Position numbers and translations under genes: made by a program
Origin: Phytopseudomonas punonensis
GTDB lineage: Bacteria > Pseudomonadota > Gammaproteobacteria > Pseudomonadales > Pseudomonadaceae
NCBI RefSeq assembly: GCF_900142655.1
Contig: NZ_FRBQ01000013.1
Coordinates: 1 to 64,000, forward strand
Reading direction: 5' to 3'
Length of the DNA: 64,000 bases
The notes under the pieces: generated by a model
Databases searched by the model: none
What the model was told of the DNA's origin: nothing
What the model saw: the letters and a program-made list of their open reading frames with translations, nothing else
Shown: piece by piece, positions 56,402 to 64,000 of the stretch
How positions within the stretch are numbered: the first letter of the stretch is position 1
Layout: each line of letters starts with the position of its first letter

Positions 56402-56620
56402 ATGCAGGTATTCAAGGTTGATGGCATGACGTGTGCGCACTGCCAGCGCGCTATTACCGCAGCGGTGCAGGCGATCGATGCCGTCGCGCAGGTAGAGGTT
56501 GATCTTTCGGCGGGTGAGGTGAGGGTTCACACCACTCACCCGGTCGATCAGGTGCTGGAGGCGATCATCAACGAAGGCTACAAGGCCGAAGCAGTGCCGG
56601 CGGCTAAGACCAGTCACTGA
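56402..56620 (+). CDS. copZ: Copper chaperone CopZ
   Basis: 72 residues from ATG 56402. ATGs at 56396 and 56399 give only extra Met residues; GAGGAG is upstream. A single heavy-metal domain MQVFKVDGMTCAHCQRAITA with the CxxC copper site, and the usual beta-alpha-beta end (YKAEAVPAA). It binds Cu(I) in the cytoplasm and passes it to CopA. The end overlaps the convergent TetR-type gene by 17 bases. Confidence 0.9.
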   Translation: MQVFKVDGMTCAHCQRAITAAVQAIDAVAQVEVDLSAGEVRVHTTHPVDQVLEAIINEGYKAEAVPAAKTSH

Positions 56621-57224
56621 TCAAGCCACGAAACAGCCCGTCGATCATCACCGGGCCGTCTTGCACCGGATCGAATAGGTTGTTGTCGCGCAGCCAGTCG
56701 CTGAGCATGCCGACGATCAGCGCATGCAAGGTACGAGCGGCCAGGCGTGGCGTCATGCCTGGGCGCAGCCGCCGATGGGTGGCGGGTTGGGCGAAGATCG
56801 ATTCACACAGGGCGATGAACTGATTGATGAACGCATCGTGGCGTTCCTCGGCCTCACGCAGCTCTTCGGTGAACTCGCAGCGGTGCAGCAGAATGGTGAA
56901 GATGCGCCGCTTCTGCTCATCCTGGCTGATTCCCGCGATACCCTCTACGCACAGCTGGTGTAACGACTGCATGCCGTTGCCTTGTTCATCCTCCTGCAGT
57001 CGGCTGGCCAGCTGTTCAGGCGGCAGGCGTACCTGGTTGAGCATGTCGTGAAACAAGTGAGCCTTGTTCTGGAAGTGCCAATACACCGCGCCACGGGTCA
57101 CCCCGGCGTGCTTGGCAATGTGCTCTAGGCTGGTGTGAGCGACGCCCTTCTCCAGAAACAGTATCTCGGCGGAGGCCAGAATACTGGCGCGGGTCTGCTC
57201 AGCTTGCTCTTTGGTTCGACGCAT
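56604..57224 (-). CDS. TetR-family repressor, TtgR/NalD-like
   Basis: 206 residues. N-terminal helix-turn-helix (EQAEQTRASILASAEILFLEKGVAHTSLEHIAKHAGVTRGAVYWHFQNKAHLF), and a C-terminal ligand domain with the TtgR/AcrR type pattern (HALIVGMLSDWLRDNNLFD). Relatives control drug efflux pumps. Here the divergent gene is a Bcr/CflA exporter and a dyad lies between, so it most likely represses that exporter and itself until a drug binds. Confidence 0.88.
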   Translation of the reverse strand: MRRTKEQAEQTRASILASAEILFLEKGVAHTSLEHIAKHAGVTRGAVYWHFQNKAHLFHDMLNQVRLPPEQLASRLQEDEQGNGMQSLHQLCVEGIAGISQDEQKRRIFTILLHRCEFTEELREAEERHDAFINQFIALCESIFAQPATHRRLRPGMTPRLAARTLHALIVGMLSDWLRDNNLFDPVQDGPVMIDGLFRGLISDWS

Positions 57225-57288
57225 ACGACAGGATCAAATCAGTTCAGGAAGGCGCGAGTGTAATTATTTTTTGCAGCGGATGTTTGTT

Positions 57289-57310
57289 TTACAGACGAAC
57301 TTGTATGTAA
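57289..57310. promoter_or_regulatory. Probable operator between TetR repressor and exporter
   Basis: TTACA and TGTAA 17 bp apart, within TTTTACAGACGAACTTGTAT. This resembles the known TtgR operator in composition and size. It lies between the divergent start codons. Confidence 0.55.
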
Positions 57311-57389
57311 TTGTCGGCGTCCATTCTTGTTAAGTGCGCACAGCGCTTTACCTCGTCTCCAGCCCAAGGTGGGACAGCCGCCGAGAACC

Positions 57390-58586
57390 ATGCCAATGCC
57401 GCTTCGCCTGTTACTGATTCTGGGTTCGCTCAGTGCCTTCGGCCCTCTGGCCATCGATTTCTACCTGCCCAGCTTTCCCGCGCTAGCGCTTGCGTTCAAT
57501 ACCGATACCGAGCATGTGCAGTTATCGCTTGCCTCCTACTTTGCCGGTTTGGCCATTGGGCAGCTGGTTTATGGGCCGCTGGCTGACCGGTTTGGACGGC
57601 GTACGCCGCTGCTGGTCGGGGTTTCATTATTCACCCTGGCATCGCTGGCCTGCGCGCTGGCACCGAGCCTGGAATGGCTGATCGCTGCTCGTTTCGTTCA
57701 GGCGTTGGGCGGCTGCGCGGGGATGGTGATTTCCCGCGCGGTGGTGCGCGACCTGTGCGATCCGATCAGCTCGGCCAAGGTGTTTTCGCAACTGATGCTG
57801 GTGATGGGCCTGGCGCCGATCCTCGCGCCAGTGGCCGGTGGTTTGCTGCTCAACCTGTTCGGTTGGCCAGCGATCTTCGTCTGCCTGACGTTGTTCAGCG
57901 CAGCGTGCCTGGCGGCCCTCAGCCTGTGGCTGCCGGAGACGCTGAATCCGACTATCCAGCCGCCACCGTTAAGCGGCGCCCTGAGGGAATATCGGCGCCT
58001 GTTCACAGATCTACCCTTTATCGGCCATGCGCTGACCGGTGGCCTGGCCATTGCCGGCATGTTCGCCTACATCGCCGGCTCGCCATTTGTATTCATCGAG
58101 CTCTATGGTGTACCGGCCGAGCACTATGGCTGGCTGTTCGGCACCAACGCCGCCGGTTTCATTATCGCGGCGCAGATCAACGCCTGGCTGGTGGCGCGCC
58201 ATGGCCCGGGATATTGGGCAAGGCGCATGGTGTGGTTCTACCTGGCATGCGGAACCGTGTTGTTGGTGCTGGCCTGGATCGGGCCGCAGACGCTATGGCC
58301 ATTGATGATTCCGCTGTTCGGCTGCATCGCCTCGCTGGGAATCCTGCTGCCCAATACCTCGGCCTGTGCAATGGCCGGGCAAGGGCGCCACGCCGGAAGC
58401 GCTTCTGCGCTGATGGGTAGCCTGCAGTTCACCATCGCGGCGAGCGCGGCGTCTCTGGTTGGAGCGCTGCATGACGGCAGTGCCGTCCCGATGGCACTGG
58501 TCATCTTCAGCTGCGGCGTGCTGGCGGTCAGCGCTTCACGTTTCACCCGCTGGGCTGAGCGCCGAGCCGGGCATCCGAACGGCTGA
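57390..58586 (+). CDS. Bcr/CflA-family multidrug exporter (MFS)
   Basis: 398 residues from ATG 57390 (MPMPLRLLLILGSLSAFGPL). Twelve membrane helices. Family marks: APLAIDFYLPSFP-like helix I (GPLAIDFYLPSFPALA), the MFS loop GPLADRFGRRTPLL and helix IV-V ARFVQALGGCAGMVISRAVVRDL. Members export chloramphenicol, bicyclomycin, sulfonamides or related compounds by proton antiport. The repressor gene is divergent. Confidence 0.92.
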   Translation: MPMPLRLLLILGSLSAFGPLAIDFYLPSFPALALAFNTDTEHVQLSLASYFAGLAIGQLVYGPLADRFGRRTPLLVGVSLFTLASLACALAPSLEWLIAARFVQALGGCAGMVISRAVVRDLCDPISSAKVFSQLMLVMGLAPILAPVAGGLLLNLFGWPAIFVCLTLFSAACLAALSLWLPETLNPTIQPPPLSGALREYRRLFTDLPFIGHALTGGLAIAGMFAYIAGSPFVFIELYGVPAEHYGWLFGTNAAGFIIAAQINAWLVARHGPGYWARRMVWFYLACGTVLLVLAWIGPQTLWPLMIPLFGCIASLGILLPNTSACAMAGQGRHAGSASALMGSLQFTIAASAASLVGALHDGSAVPMALVIFSCGVLAVSASRFTRWAERRAGHPNG

Positions 58587-58591
58587 GTCGT

Positions 58592-58768
58592 TCAACCAGC
58601 CAGGCGTCGCTCGCCTGGCAGCGTGTGCGGTGCCTGCACACGCACTTGCAGCGTTGCCACGAACTGGCGCGCTTCATCTTCGTTGCGGAAGCTGACTTGA
58701 TGCTTGCCCAGGCGTACCTGCCAGCAGGTGCCAAGCGGGCCTTTCACTGCACAAACCTGGATGTCCAT
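58592..58768 (-). CDS. Small conserved protein next to prrF
   Basis: 58 residues from ATG 58768 with GGAGG eight bases upstream; the frame upstream to 58807 is poor. MDIQVCAVKGPLGTCWQVRL then LGKHQVSFRNEDEARQFVATLQVRV: a short beta-beta-alpha unit. It seems typical of Pseudomonas but is of unknown role. It is convergent with the exporter (five bases apart). Confidence 0.65.
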   Translation of the reverse strand: MDIQVCAVKGPLGTCWQVRLGKHQVSFRNEDEARQFVATLQVRVQAPHTLPGERRLAG

Positions 58769-58885
58769 TACGGTGCCTCCCAGTAAGCGTGCAAGCAGTC
58801 TAGCCACTGTTCATGTAACTGCCATGACGACTGTCGCTCGGACGACAGATCAGGCTCGCTGCTGGCCGGTGCTTTTCGTCAGGCA

Positions 58886-59000
58886 AAAAAAGACCCGGCA
58901 AAAGTGCCGGGTCAATAACCGTGATTAGCCTGATGAGGAGATAACCTGAAGAGTCCGACCTAAGGTCTCTTGAGCTTATCGGCCGATCTCGCGATCAGCT
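58886..59000 (-). ncRNA. prrF: PrrF-type iron-responsive small RNA
   Basis: On the minus strand from about 59000: GCTGATCGCGAGATCGG, AAGCTCAAGAGACC, TTAGGTCGGACTCTTCAG, TTATCTCCTCATCAGGCTAA, then a terminator GACCCGGCA-CTTT-TGCCGGGTC with seven T. This matches my memory of PrrF from P. aeruginosa along its length, including the conserved target-pairing core. It is made when iron is scarce and lowers the level of iron-using proteins with Hfq. A Fur box precedes it and the cbpA-like gene lies next to it, as in P. aeruginosa, which however has two copies in tandem. Confidence 0.9.
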
Positions 59001-59006
59001 GATGCA

Positions 59007-59026
59007 AATAATAGCAATTCTCATTA
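59007..59026 (-). promoter_or_regulatory. Fur box of prrF
   Basis: TAATGAGAATTGCTATTATT (minus strand) fits the Fur consensus well (AATGAnAAT...TATT). It ends a few bases before the sRNA start and would block transcription when iron is plentiful. Confidence 0.8.
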
Positions 59027-59095
59027 CATAGTCAATGGCCCGTTGGAAATTATTTTCGTCGATCATCTCGATAGATTTTTCGGGGTTCCAGAAAC

Positions 59096-59124
59096 AAACA
59101 ACCCGGCACAGGACCGGGTTGTTT
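59096..59124 (-). terminator. Terminator of the cbpA-like gene
   Basis: AAACAACCCGG (59096-59106) and CCGGGTTGTTT (59114-59124) pair fully. It lies 18 bases after the stop of the cyclic-nucleotide-binding protein gene and separates it from prrF. Confidence 0.82.
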
Positions 59125-59141
59125 GCAGGTGTTCTGAATAC

Positions 59142-59933
59142 TCAATCTGGCTGGCGCAGCCCAGTGATTTCCTTGTTAAGCAGGTCGATACGCCTGGCCA
59201 TACTCTCCACCAAGCTATGAGCGATGCGAGGGTTGCTTTCCATCAGGCTGAGGAACTGATCCTTGGGGATCACCATCACCGTGCAGGCCTGGCTGGCAAT
59301 TACGGTGGCGCTGCGCTTCTCGTTGGTGAATACCGCCATGGCGCCGAAGATTTCGTCTTTCTGCACATCGCCGACCTTCACGCCGTCCACGAAAGCCTCG
59401 GCGTGGCCGTCGATGATGATGAACACGTGGTCTGCTTCGTCACCCTGGTTGATCAGCGCATCGTCTTTGGCGAAGTGCTTGAATCCGGTCGCAGGGCGGA
59501 TCTCGGGTTGCTTGAGGCGGGCGAGGGCGTCGGAGAGCAGCGCGGTGTGCCCGACCAGATACTGAATGAACAGCTCCTGGCGAGGCTCGCTGGCATAGAT
59601 GTGCTTGAACACTTCGCTGCGCGAGTAGGGGATCAGCGTTACCGGCTCGTCGCTGGAATAGCGGCAGCTCGGCAGGTCGATGCCTTGGCGCAGGCCAACC
59701 AGATCGCCCTCCTGCAGGTAGAACAGTGGGCGTTCGTCCACCAGCGCATGCAACAGACCGTTGTCGATGATGAACAGCTGATTGCTCGGCAAGTCGCTTG
59801 CCAGGTTCTCGCTGCGCTCGACCTGCAACGGCTCGCCGCAAGGGTTGAGCCCATCGAGTAGTTGCCCGGGGATGCTCTGCAAGCGGCTGATCAATTGGTC
59901 GGCGTAAGCCGGTTGTTCCCCGAGTAAATACAT
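59142..59933 (-). CDS. Cyclic-nucleotide-binding protein (CbpA-like)
   Basis: 263 residues without DNA-binding domain. Two cyclic-nucleotide-binding-fold halves: N-terminal (~45-105, NQLFIIDNGLLHALVDERPLFYLQEGDLVGL) and a C-terminal one (~150-245, FKHFAKDDALINQGDEADHVFIIIDGHAEAFVDG, FGAMAVFTNEKRSATVIAS with the phosphate-binding-cassette-like FGAMA...RSA). The location beside prrF matches CbpA of P. aeruginosa, a Vfr/cAMP-linked protein found at the flagellated pole. The identity is inferred from both. Confidence 0.83.
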   Translation of the reverse strand: MYLLGEQPAYADQLISRLQSIPGQLLDGLNPCGEPLQVERSENLASDLPSNQLFIIDNGLLHALVDERPLFYLQEGDLVGLRQGIDLPSCRYSSDEPVTLIPYSRSEVFKHIYASEPRQELFIQYLVGHTALLSDALARLKQPEIRPATGFKHFAKDDALINQGDEADHVFIIIDGHAEAFVDGVKVGDVQKDEIFGAMAVFTNEKRSATVIASQACTVMVIPKDQFLSLMESNPRIAHSLVESMARRIDLLNKEITGLRQPD

Positions 59934-60128
59934 GGTGGTTCCTTGGGCTGCTCATGCTGGGTACGCACGAAAATCCCTGAAACGATAATACTCGCCGCGC
60001 TCCAGGTAAATCGGTCTCGTTAGGGCTTGTGAACCAGCGCCTGTTCCTGGGTGGTTCGGGAGCACTGTCGTCGCTGAAAAGTCAGCCCTCACAGTGGCGA
60101 TACTCGCGCGTTAGTTGCTTGGTTGCTC

Positions 60129-60401
60129 TCAGAACTTGTCGTCGTCCGCTGGCGTTTCCAGCTGCTGATTGAGGCTTTCCTTGCGCGTTGTCGGCAGTTC
60201 GCTCCAGTGAATGTCGAGCAGGGCGCCTTCGATGGAGTAAAGCAGCACCTTGGAGGCTCTGAATCCGCGCGCCCGTACTGCCCGGTAAGCCTCCACTGCG
60301 CCGTGCCTGCGCAGGTCGTTGGCATTGTGAATGCCCACTGCATGCAGCCATTGGGAGGATGTTTTGCCGAGATTCTTGAGGTTCTGCAATTCGTCGTTCA
60401 C
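60129..60401 (-). CDS. TfoX C-terminal-domain protein
   Basis: 90 residues. LKNLGKTSSQWLHAVGIHNANDLRRHGAVEAYRAVRARG is the TfoX C-terminal (helix-hairpin-helix-like) pattern, a domain found alone in many Pseudomonas proteins. The N-terminal TfoX domain is missing, as is usual for these short forms. The role is unknown and no link to competence is shown. It lies in the small-gene row following cbpA. Confidence 0.8.
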   Translation of the reverse strand: MNDELQNLKNLGKTSSQWLHAVGIHNANDLRRHGAVEAYRAVRARGFRASKVLLYSIEGALLDIHWSELPTTRKESLNQQLETPADDDKF

Positions 60402-60502
60402 ACCATTTCCTCATGCCGCCATTTACAGTGCGACACTCCGGCCGCACTCAGCACAGTCTAGTGCCGCCGGGCAATGCTGCAGTGGCCCAGCGTTACAGGC
60501 TG

Positions 60503-60859
60503 CTACAGATGATTGGGATGGGTGCGGTAGCGAAGGCGTGTGCCAAAATTCATCGACATGAGAATCTCGTCAGCGCTGAGCTCGACCGGGAAATAGGCGC
60601 CCGATATCTGCGCGTGGGCGATGCTCGCGCCTTCAAGCTGGGCGGTGCGAAAGTCCACGCCGCGCAGATCGGCGCCGCGGAAATAGGCATTGCTGAAGTC
60701 GATGCCCTCTGCGTCAAGGGTGCGCAGATCGAGGCCGCGAAAGTCGCCGCCGCTCAGGTCAAGGGTCACGCCGTGGGGGCGCTGCGCATTGAAGGCGGCG
60801 ACATCGTCGTTGTGCAGCAGTCGGTAGAGCGGGGTGTCCAGCTGGCGCGGTTGGCTCAT
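60503..60859 (-). CDS. Pentapeptide-repeat protein
   Basis: 118 residues. The middle (about 30-90) holds pentapeptide-like repeats, LDLSGGDFRGLDLRTLDAEG, IDFSNAYFRGADLRGVDFRT, which build a right-handed beta helix. Ends are non-repeat. The repeat is too short for a gyrase-mimic of the Qnr size. It is a Pseudomonas family of unknown role near prrF/cbpA. Confidence 0.8.
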   Translation of the reverse strand: MSQPRQLDTPLYRLLHNDDVAAFNAQRPHGVTLDLSGGDFRGLDLRTLDAEGIDFSNAYFRGADLRGVDFRTAQLEGASIAHAQISGAYFPVELSADEILMSMNFGTRLRYRTHPNHL

Positions 60860-60927
60860 GGTGGCAGTCGTCCGGGGGAGGCTTACTGCCAGTATAGAGG
60901 AGCTTTACCGCGCCGCTTGGTCGGCTT

Positions 60928-62490
60928 TCAGAGGTTTGGGAAACGCTGACGAACTGCGCTGACCAGCTCGGTGAGGCTGGCGCTATCCGGCGTGTCCACG
61001 CGCTTGCAGTAGGGCAGTTCGACTTCTTCCAGTGGATCCTGGCCGGCGCGCTGCGCTTCGATCACCGCAAGCGTCGCGTCTGAGGGGTCGTTACCTTCCT
61101 GCTGACGTTGTTGCAGCCAGTTTGCGAGTACCGAATCTGGCGCATGGCAGTCGAGGATCAGGAACGGCACGCCAGTTTCATCGGCAACACGCTGTGCGGC
61201 CTGACGCTGGGGGCGTTTCAGGTAGGTCGCATCCAGCACCACTGGGTAGCCTGCGTGCAGGGCCAGATCGGCCAGATGGTTCAGGCGCTGGTAGACCGCT
61301 TCGCTGGCGTCCTGGCTGTAAATCCCGGTGTTCAGCTCAGTGCTGCCATCTGTTTGCTGCTCGCCCAGCATGCGCTTGCGCTCGACGTCCGAGCGAATGC
61401 GGATTGCGCCCAGCGCTTCGACCAAGCGCAGCGCAACCTGGCTCTTGCCAACTGCCGACACGCCTCGGGTGACGGCCAGCAAGCGCGCCGGAATGCTGCT
61501 GTAGCTTTCGGCGAGGCTGGCGTAGGCGCGGTATTGGCGCAGGATTACGGCGCGCTGCACGGCGTCCTGCTCCTGGCCGAGGCGGAACAGCGCGACCTTG
61601 GCGCGCACCAGGGCGCGGTGCGTCTTGTACAGATTGAACAGCTTCAGCGAGCCGTAATCGCCGGTGTGTTCGAGCCAGCTGTTGAGTAGGCGACGTGCCA
61701 GACACTTGAGGCCGCGGTCTTCGAGGTCCATGACCAGAAAGGCGGTATCCAGGGCGATATCGGTGAGGCGGAACGGCTCGTTGAATTCGATGCAGTCGAA
61801 CAGCGTGGCATGGCCGTCCAGCAGTGTGGCGTTGCCCAGATGGATATCGCCATGGCATTCGCGGATGAGGCCATCGCGAGCCCGCGCTTCGAGGTCGGGC
61901 CACAGGCGTTCCAGACTGGTTTCCGTCCAGGCTTCCAGGGCATCGAGTTGCTGCAGGTCGGCCTTGTCGCTGAGCATCGGGCGAATCTGTTCGAAGTTCT
62001 GCCGCAGCGGCGCGACGATGGCCGTGGCATTACACAGCACGTGGTCAGTCGCTACCTGCGGGGTCGCCTGGTGGAAGTCGGCGATCTGCTTGGCGAGGGC
62101 GTCGATATGCGCTTCGTTCAGCTCACCGCGTGCCTGCACGTGAGCCAGCAACTGCTCCTGCGGGAACTGACGCATTTTCAGGGCGTATTCGATAACCGCG
62201 TCCTCGCCATTCACCTGCGGCGCCTCGGCGCTACCGCTGATCGGCAACACCTCCAGATACAGATCCCTGGTCAGGCGCTGATTGAGGCGCAGTTCTTCTT
62301 CACAGAAATGCTTGCGCGCCTCCAGGGTGGTGAAGTTAAGGAAGCCGAAGTCGACCGGCTTTTTGATCTTGTAGGCAAAGGGGCCGGTCAGCACAACCCA
62401 GGAAATATGGGTCTCGATGACACTGAAACCGTCTACCGGGTGCGGATAAAGGGCCGGGTTCTGCAAGGCGGTAATCAGGGCTTGGCTCAC
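60928..62490 (-). CDS. Kinase-like protein: aminoglycoside-phosphotransferase-like plus AAA kinase
   Basis: 520 residues in two halves. The first (~1-330) is like small-molecule phosphotransferases: IRECHGDIHLGNATLLDG (catalytic HGD) and LFDCIEFNEPFRLTDIALD (metal D). The second (~345-510) is a P-loop kinase with GVSAVGKS, RSDVERKRML and LDATYLKR. Such fusions are common in proteobacteria, without known substrate. It is the last minus-strand gene before the divergent mrcB. Confidence 0.85.
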   Translation of the reverse strand: MSQALITALQNPALYPHPVDGFSVIETHISWVVLTGPFAYKIKKPVDFGFLNFTTLEARKHFCEEELRLNQRLTRDLYLEVLPISGSAEAPQVNGEDAVIEYALKMRQFPQEQLLAHVQARGELNEAHIDALAKQIADFHQATPQVATDHVLCNATAIVAPLRQNFEQIRPMLSDKADLQQLDALEAWTETSLERLWPDLEARARDGLIRECHGDIHLGNATLLDGHATLFDCIEFNEPFRLTDIALDTAFLVMDLEDRGLKCLARRLLNSWLEHTGDYGSLKLFNLYKTHRALVRAKVALFRLGQEQDAVQRAVILRQYRAYASLAESYSSIPARLLAVTRGVSAVGKSQVALRLVEALGAIRIRSDVERKRMLGEQQTDGSTELNTGIYSQDASEAVYQRLNHLADLALHAGYPVVLDATYLKRPQRQAAQRVADETGVPFLILDCHAPDSVLANWLQQRQQEGNDPSDATLAVIEAQRAGQDPLEEVELPYCKRVDTPDSASLTELVSAVRQRFPNL

Positions 62491-62607
62491 GGGCGATCCT
62501 TGGCTGGGTAAAGTGGGAACAGGCGCGCATTATGGGCCCTCCTTGACGCACTGCAAACCGCTGGTGGTCGCTGCCGGCGCTTCGCAAAGTGCGTATAATG
62601 CCGCGCC

Positions 62608-64000
62608 ATGACTCGTACCCGATCTCCCCGCTCCCGTTCCAAACGCCGCCCCAGTGGCATGCGCCCCTTGCTGGGCTGGGCTATTAAGCTTGGCTTGGTT
62701 GGCTTGGTGCTGTTCGCCGGTTTTGCGGTTTACCTCGACGCCATCGTGCAGGAGAAATTCTCCGGCAAACGCTGGACCGTTCCTGCGAAGGTTTACGCCA
62801 GGCCGCTGGAGCTGTTCGTCGGTCAGAAGCTGGCCAAGGACGACCTGCTCAAGGAGGTCGACGCCCTCGGCTACCGCCGTGAAAGCGCTGCCACCGGCCC
62901 TGGTGCCGTGGCCGTTTCCGGTAGCAACGTGTCCCTTTATTCGCGCGGTTTCCAGTTCTACGAGAGCGCCGAGCAAGCCCAGCAAGTCAACGTGCGCTTC
63001 TCCGGTGACTACGTCGCCTCGCTGACCAAGGCCGATGGCAAGGATCTGGCTGTGGCGCGTCTGGAGCCGATGCTGATTGGTGGCCTGTATCCGGCGCATC
63101 AGGAAGACCGCGTACTGATCAAGCTCGATCAGGTGCCGGCCTACCTGGTGGAAACCCTGGTGGCGGTCGAAGACCGCGACTTCTTCGACCATTTCGGGGT
63201 ATCGCCCAAGGGCATTGCTCGGGCGATATGGATCAACGCGTCCGCCGGCCAGTTACGCCAGGGCGGTAGCACCCTGACTCAGCAGTTGGTGAAGAACTTC
63301 TACCTGACCAACGAACGCAGCCTGACCCGCAAGATCACCGAAGCGATGATGGCGGTGTTGCTGGAGCTGCATTACGACAAGCGCGAGATTCTCGAGGCTT
63401 ACCTGAACGAGGTGTTCCTCGGTCAGGACGGGCAACGTGCAGTGCATGGCTTCGGTCTGGCCAGCCAGTACTTCTTCAGCCAGCCGCTGTCCGAGCTCAA
63501 GCTCGATCAGGTAGCTTTGCTGGTCGGCATGGTAAAAGGCCCGACCTATTACAACCCGCGTCGCAATCCCGAGCGCGCGCTGACTCGCCGCAACATGATT
63601 CTTGACCTGCTCGCCGAGCAGGGCGTGGTTTCGCCTGAAGAGGCGGCTGCAGCCAAGGCGCGCCCGTTGGGCGTGACGCAGCGTGGCAGCATGGTCAATG
63701 GCTCGTTCCCGGCCTTCCTGGATTTGGTGAAACGCCAGCTGCGCCAGGATTACCGTGACGAAGACTTGACCGAAGAAGGCCTGCGCATCTTCACCAGCTT
63801 CGACCCGATCCTGCAGATCAAAGCCGAAGAGGCATTGGCGGAAACCTTCAAGCGCCAGGCCGGTCGCAAGGGGGCCGATGAGGTCGAGGCCGGCATGGTC
63901 GTGACCAATCCGGAAACCGGTGAAATCCAGGCGCTGATCGGAAGTCGTCAGGCGCGCTTCGCCGGCTTCAACCGTGCGCTGGATGCCGTGCGACCCATCG
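62608..64000 (+). CDS. mrcB: Penicillin-binding protein 1B, partial (3' end outside window)
   Basis: 464 codons are visible from ATG 62608 (MTRTRSPRSRSKRRPSGMRP), still open at the window edge. A basic cytoplasmic tail, one membrane anchor (~30-50, IKLGLVGLVLFAGFAVYLDA), the UB2H domain (~70-150), and the glycosyltransferase domain with VEDRDFFDHFGVSPKG (catalytic E), GGSTLTQQLVKNFYL and RKITEAMMAVLLE. The transpeptidase begins near residue 435 (AGMVVTNPETGEIQALIG), with its serine beyond the end. It builds peptidoglycan at the inner membrane, probably with the lipoprotein LpoP. Confidence 0.94.
   Translation, partial: MTRTRSPRSRSKRRPSGMRPLLGWAIKLGLVGLVLFAGFAVYLDAIVQEKFSGKRWTVPAKVYARPLELFVGQKLAKDDLLKEVDALGYRRESAATGPGAVAVSGSNVSLYSRGFQFYESAEQAQQVNVRFSGDYVASLTKADGKDLAVARLEPMLIGGLYPAHQEDRVLIKLDQVPAYLVETLVAVEDRDFFDHFGVSPKGIARAIWINASAGQLRQGGSTLTQQLVKNFYLTNERSLTRKITEAMMAVLLELHYDKREILEAYLNEVFLGQDGQRAVHGFGLASQYFFSQPLSELKLDQVALLVGMVKGPTYYNPRRNPERALTRRNMILDLLAEQGVVSPEEAAAAKARPLGVTQRGSMVNGSFPAFLDLVKRQLRQDYRDEDLTEEGLRIFTSFDPILQIKAEEALAETFKRQAGRKGADEVEAGMVVTNPETGEIQALIGSRQARFAGFNRALDAVRPI

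Overview
The window is a stretch of a Pseudomonas (sensu lato) chromosome carrying two foreign elements integrated one after the other. The genus call rests on the PrrF-type iron sRNA next to a cbpA-like gene, a Pf-like filamentous prophage, a tmRNA gene with tag ANDENYEGYALAA, a TtgR-like regulator, and high-GC genes such as hrpB, gudD, cueR/copA and mrcB in Pseudomonas style. I did not assign a species.

Layout. 1-648 is the left chromosomal flank: one small lipoprotein gene and the old ssrA terminator. 649-20893 is element 1, about 20 kb. It has a DUF3596-type tyrosine integrase with an overlapping excisionase, a two-gene cargo pair between att and integrase, a ribbon-helix-helix/EVE-like protein, a serine recombinase, a repeat array, a four-gene defence-like block (SNF2 helicase, Fic protein, large beta-class DNA methyltransferase, type III-like Res helicase), a DUF3987 ATPase and an AlpA-like regulator. 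20894-33202 is element 2, about 12 kb, a Pf-type filamentous prophage with repressor, operator, DNA-binding and membrane proteins, ssDNA-binding protein, coat proteins, adsorption protein, Zot, replication protein and integrase. 33203-64000 is chromosome again, starting with intact ssrA. A 26-bp piece of the ssrA 3' end occurs three times (649, 20894, 33203), so both elements used the same target and stand in tandem.

The most interesting part is the left arm of element 2 (21063-23017). It has a strong promoter, a structured non-coding RNA candidate whose ends can pair (9 bp), an overlooked 59-codon small-protein gene with an excellent Shine-Dalgarno site and a hydrophobic tail, a retron-type reverse transcriptase with an RLLDD active site in place of YxDD, and a cold-shock-domain protein coupled by one shared base. 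I read this as a retron-like defence cassette riding on a filamentous prophage. The small protein is the candidate effector and the cold-shock protein the candidate nucleic-acid-binding partner. The RNA ends, the DNA product and the defence role are inference.

The right-hand chromosome holds a metal-ion exporter, helicase HrpB, glucarate dehydratase with twin LacI-type operators and its probable regulator (with a duplicated regulator-tail relic and several palindromic repeats), a NYN protein and a DnaQ-like exonuclease. After these come an iron-responsive sigma/anti-sigma/TonB receptor set, a DEAD-box RNA helicase, TesB, a HAD phosphatase, and a copper module (CueR, CopA, CopZ, each promoter with a 23-bp dyad). 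The window ends with a TetR repressor divergent from a Bcr/CflA exporter, the Fur-controlled PrrF sRNA with CbpA, small accessory genes, and the start of the PBP1b gene.
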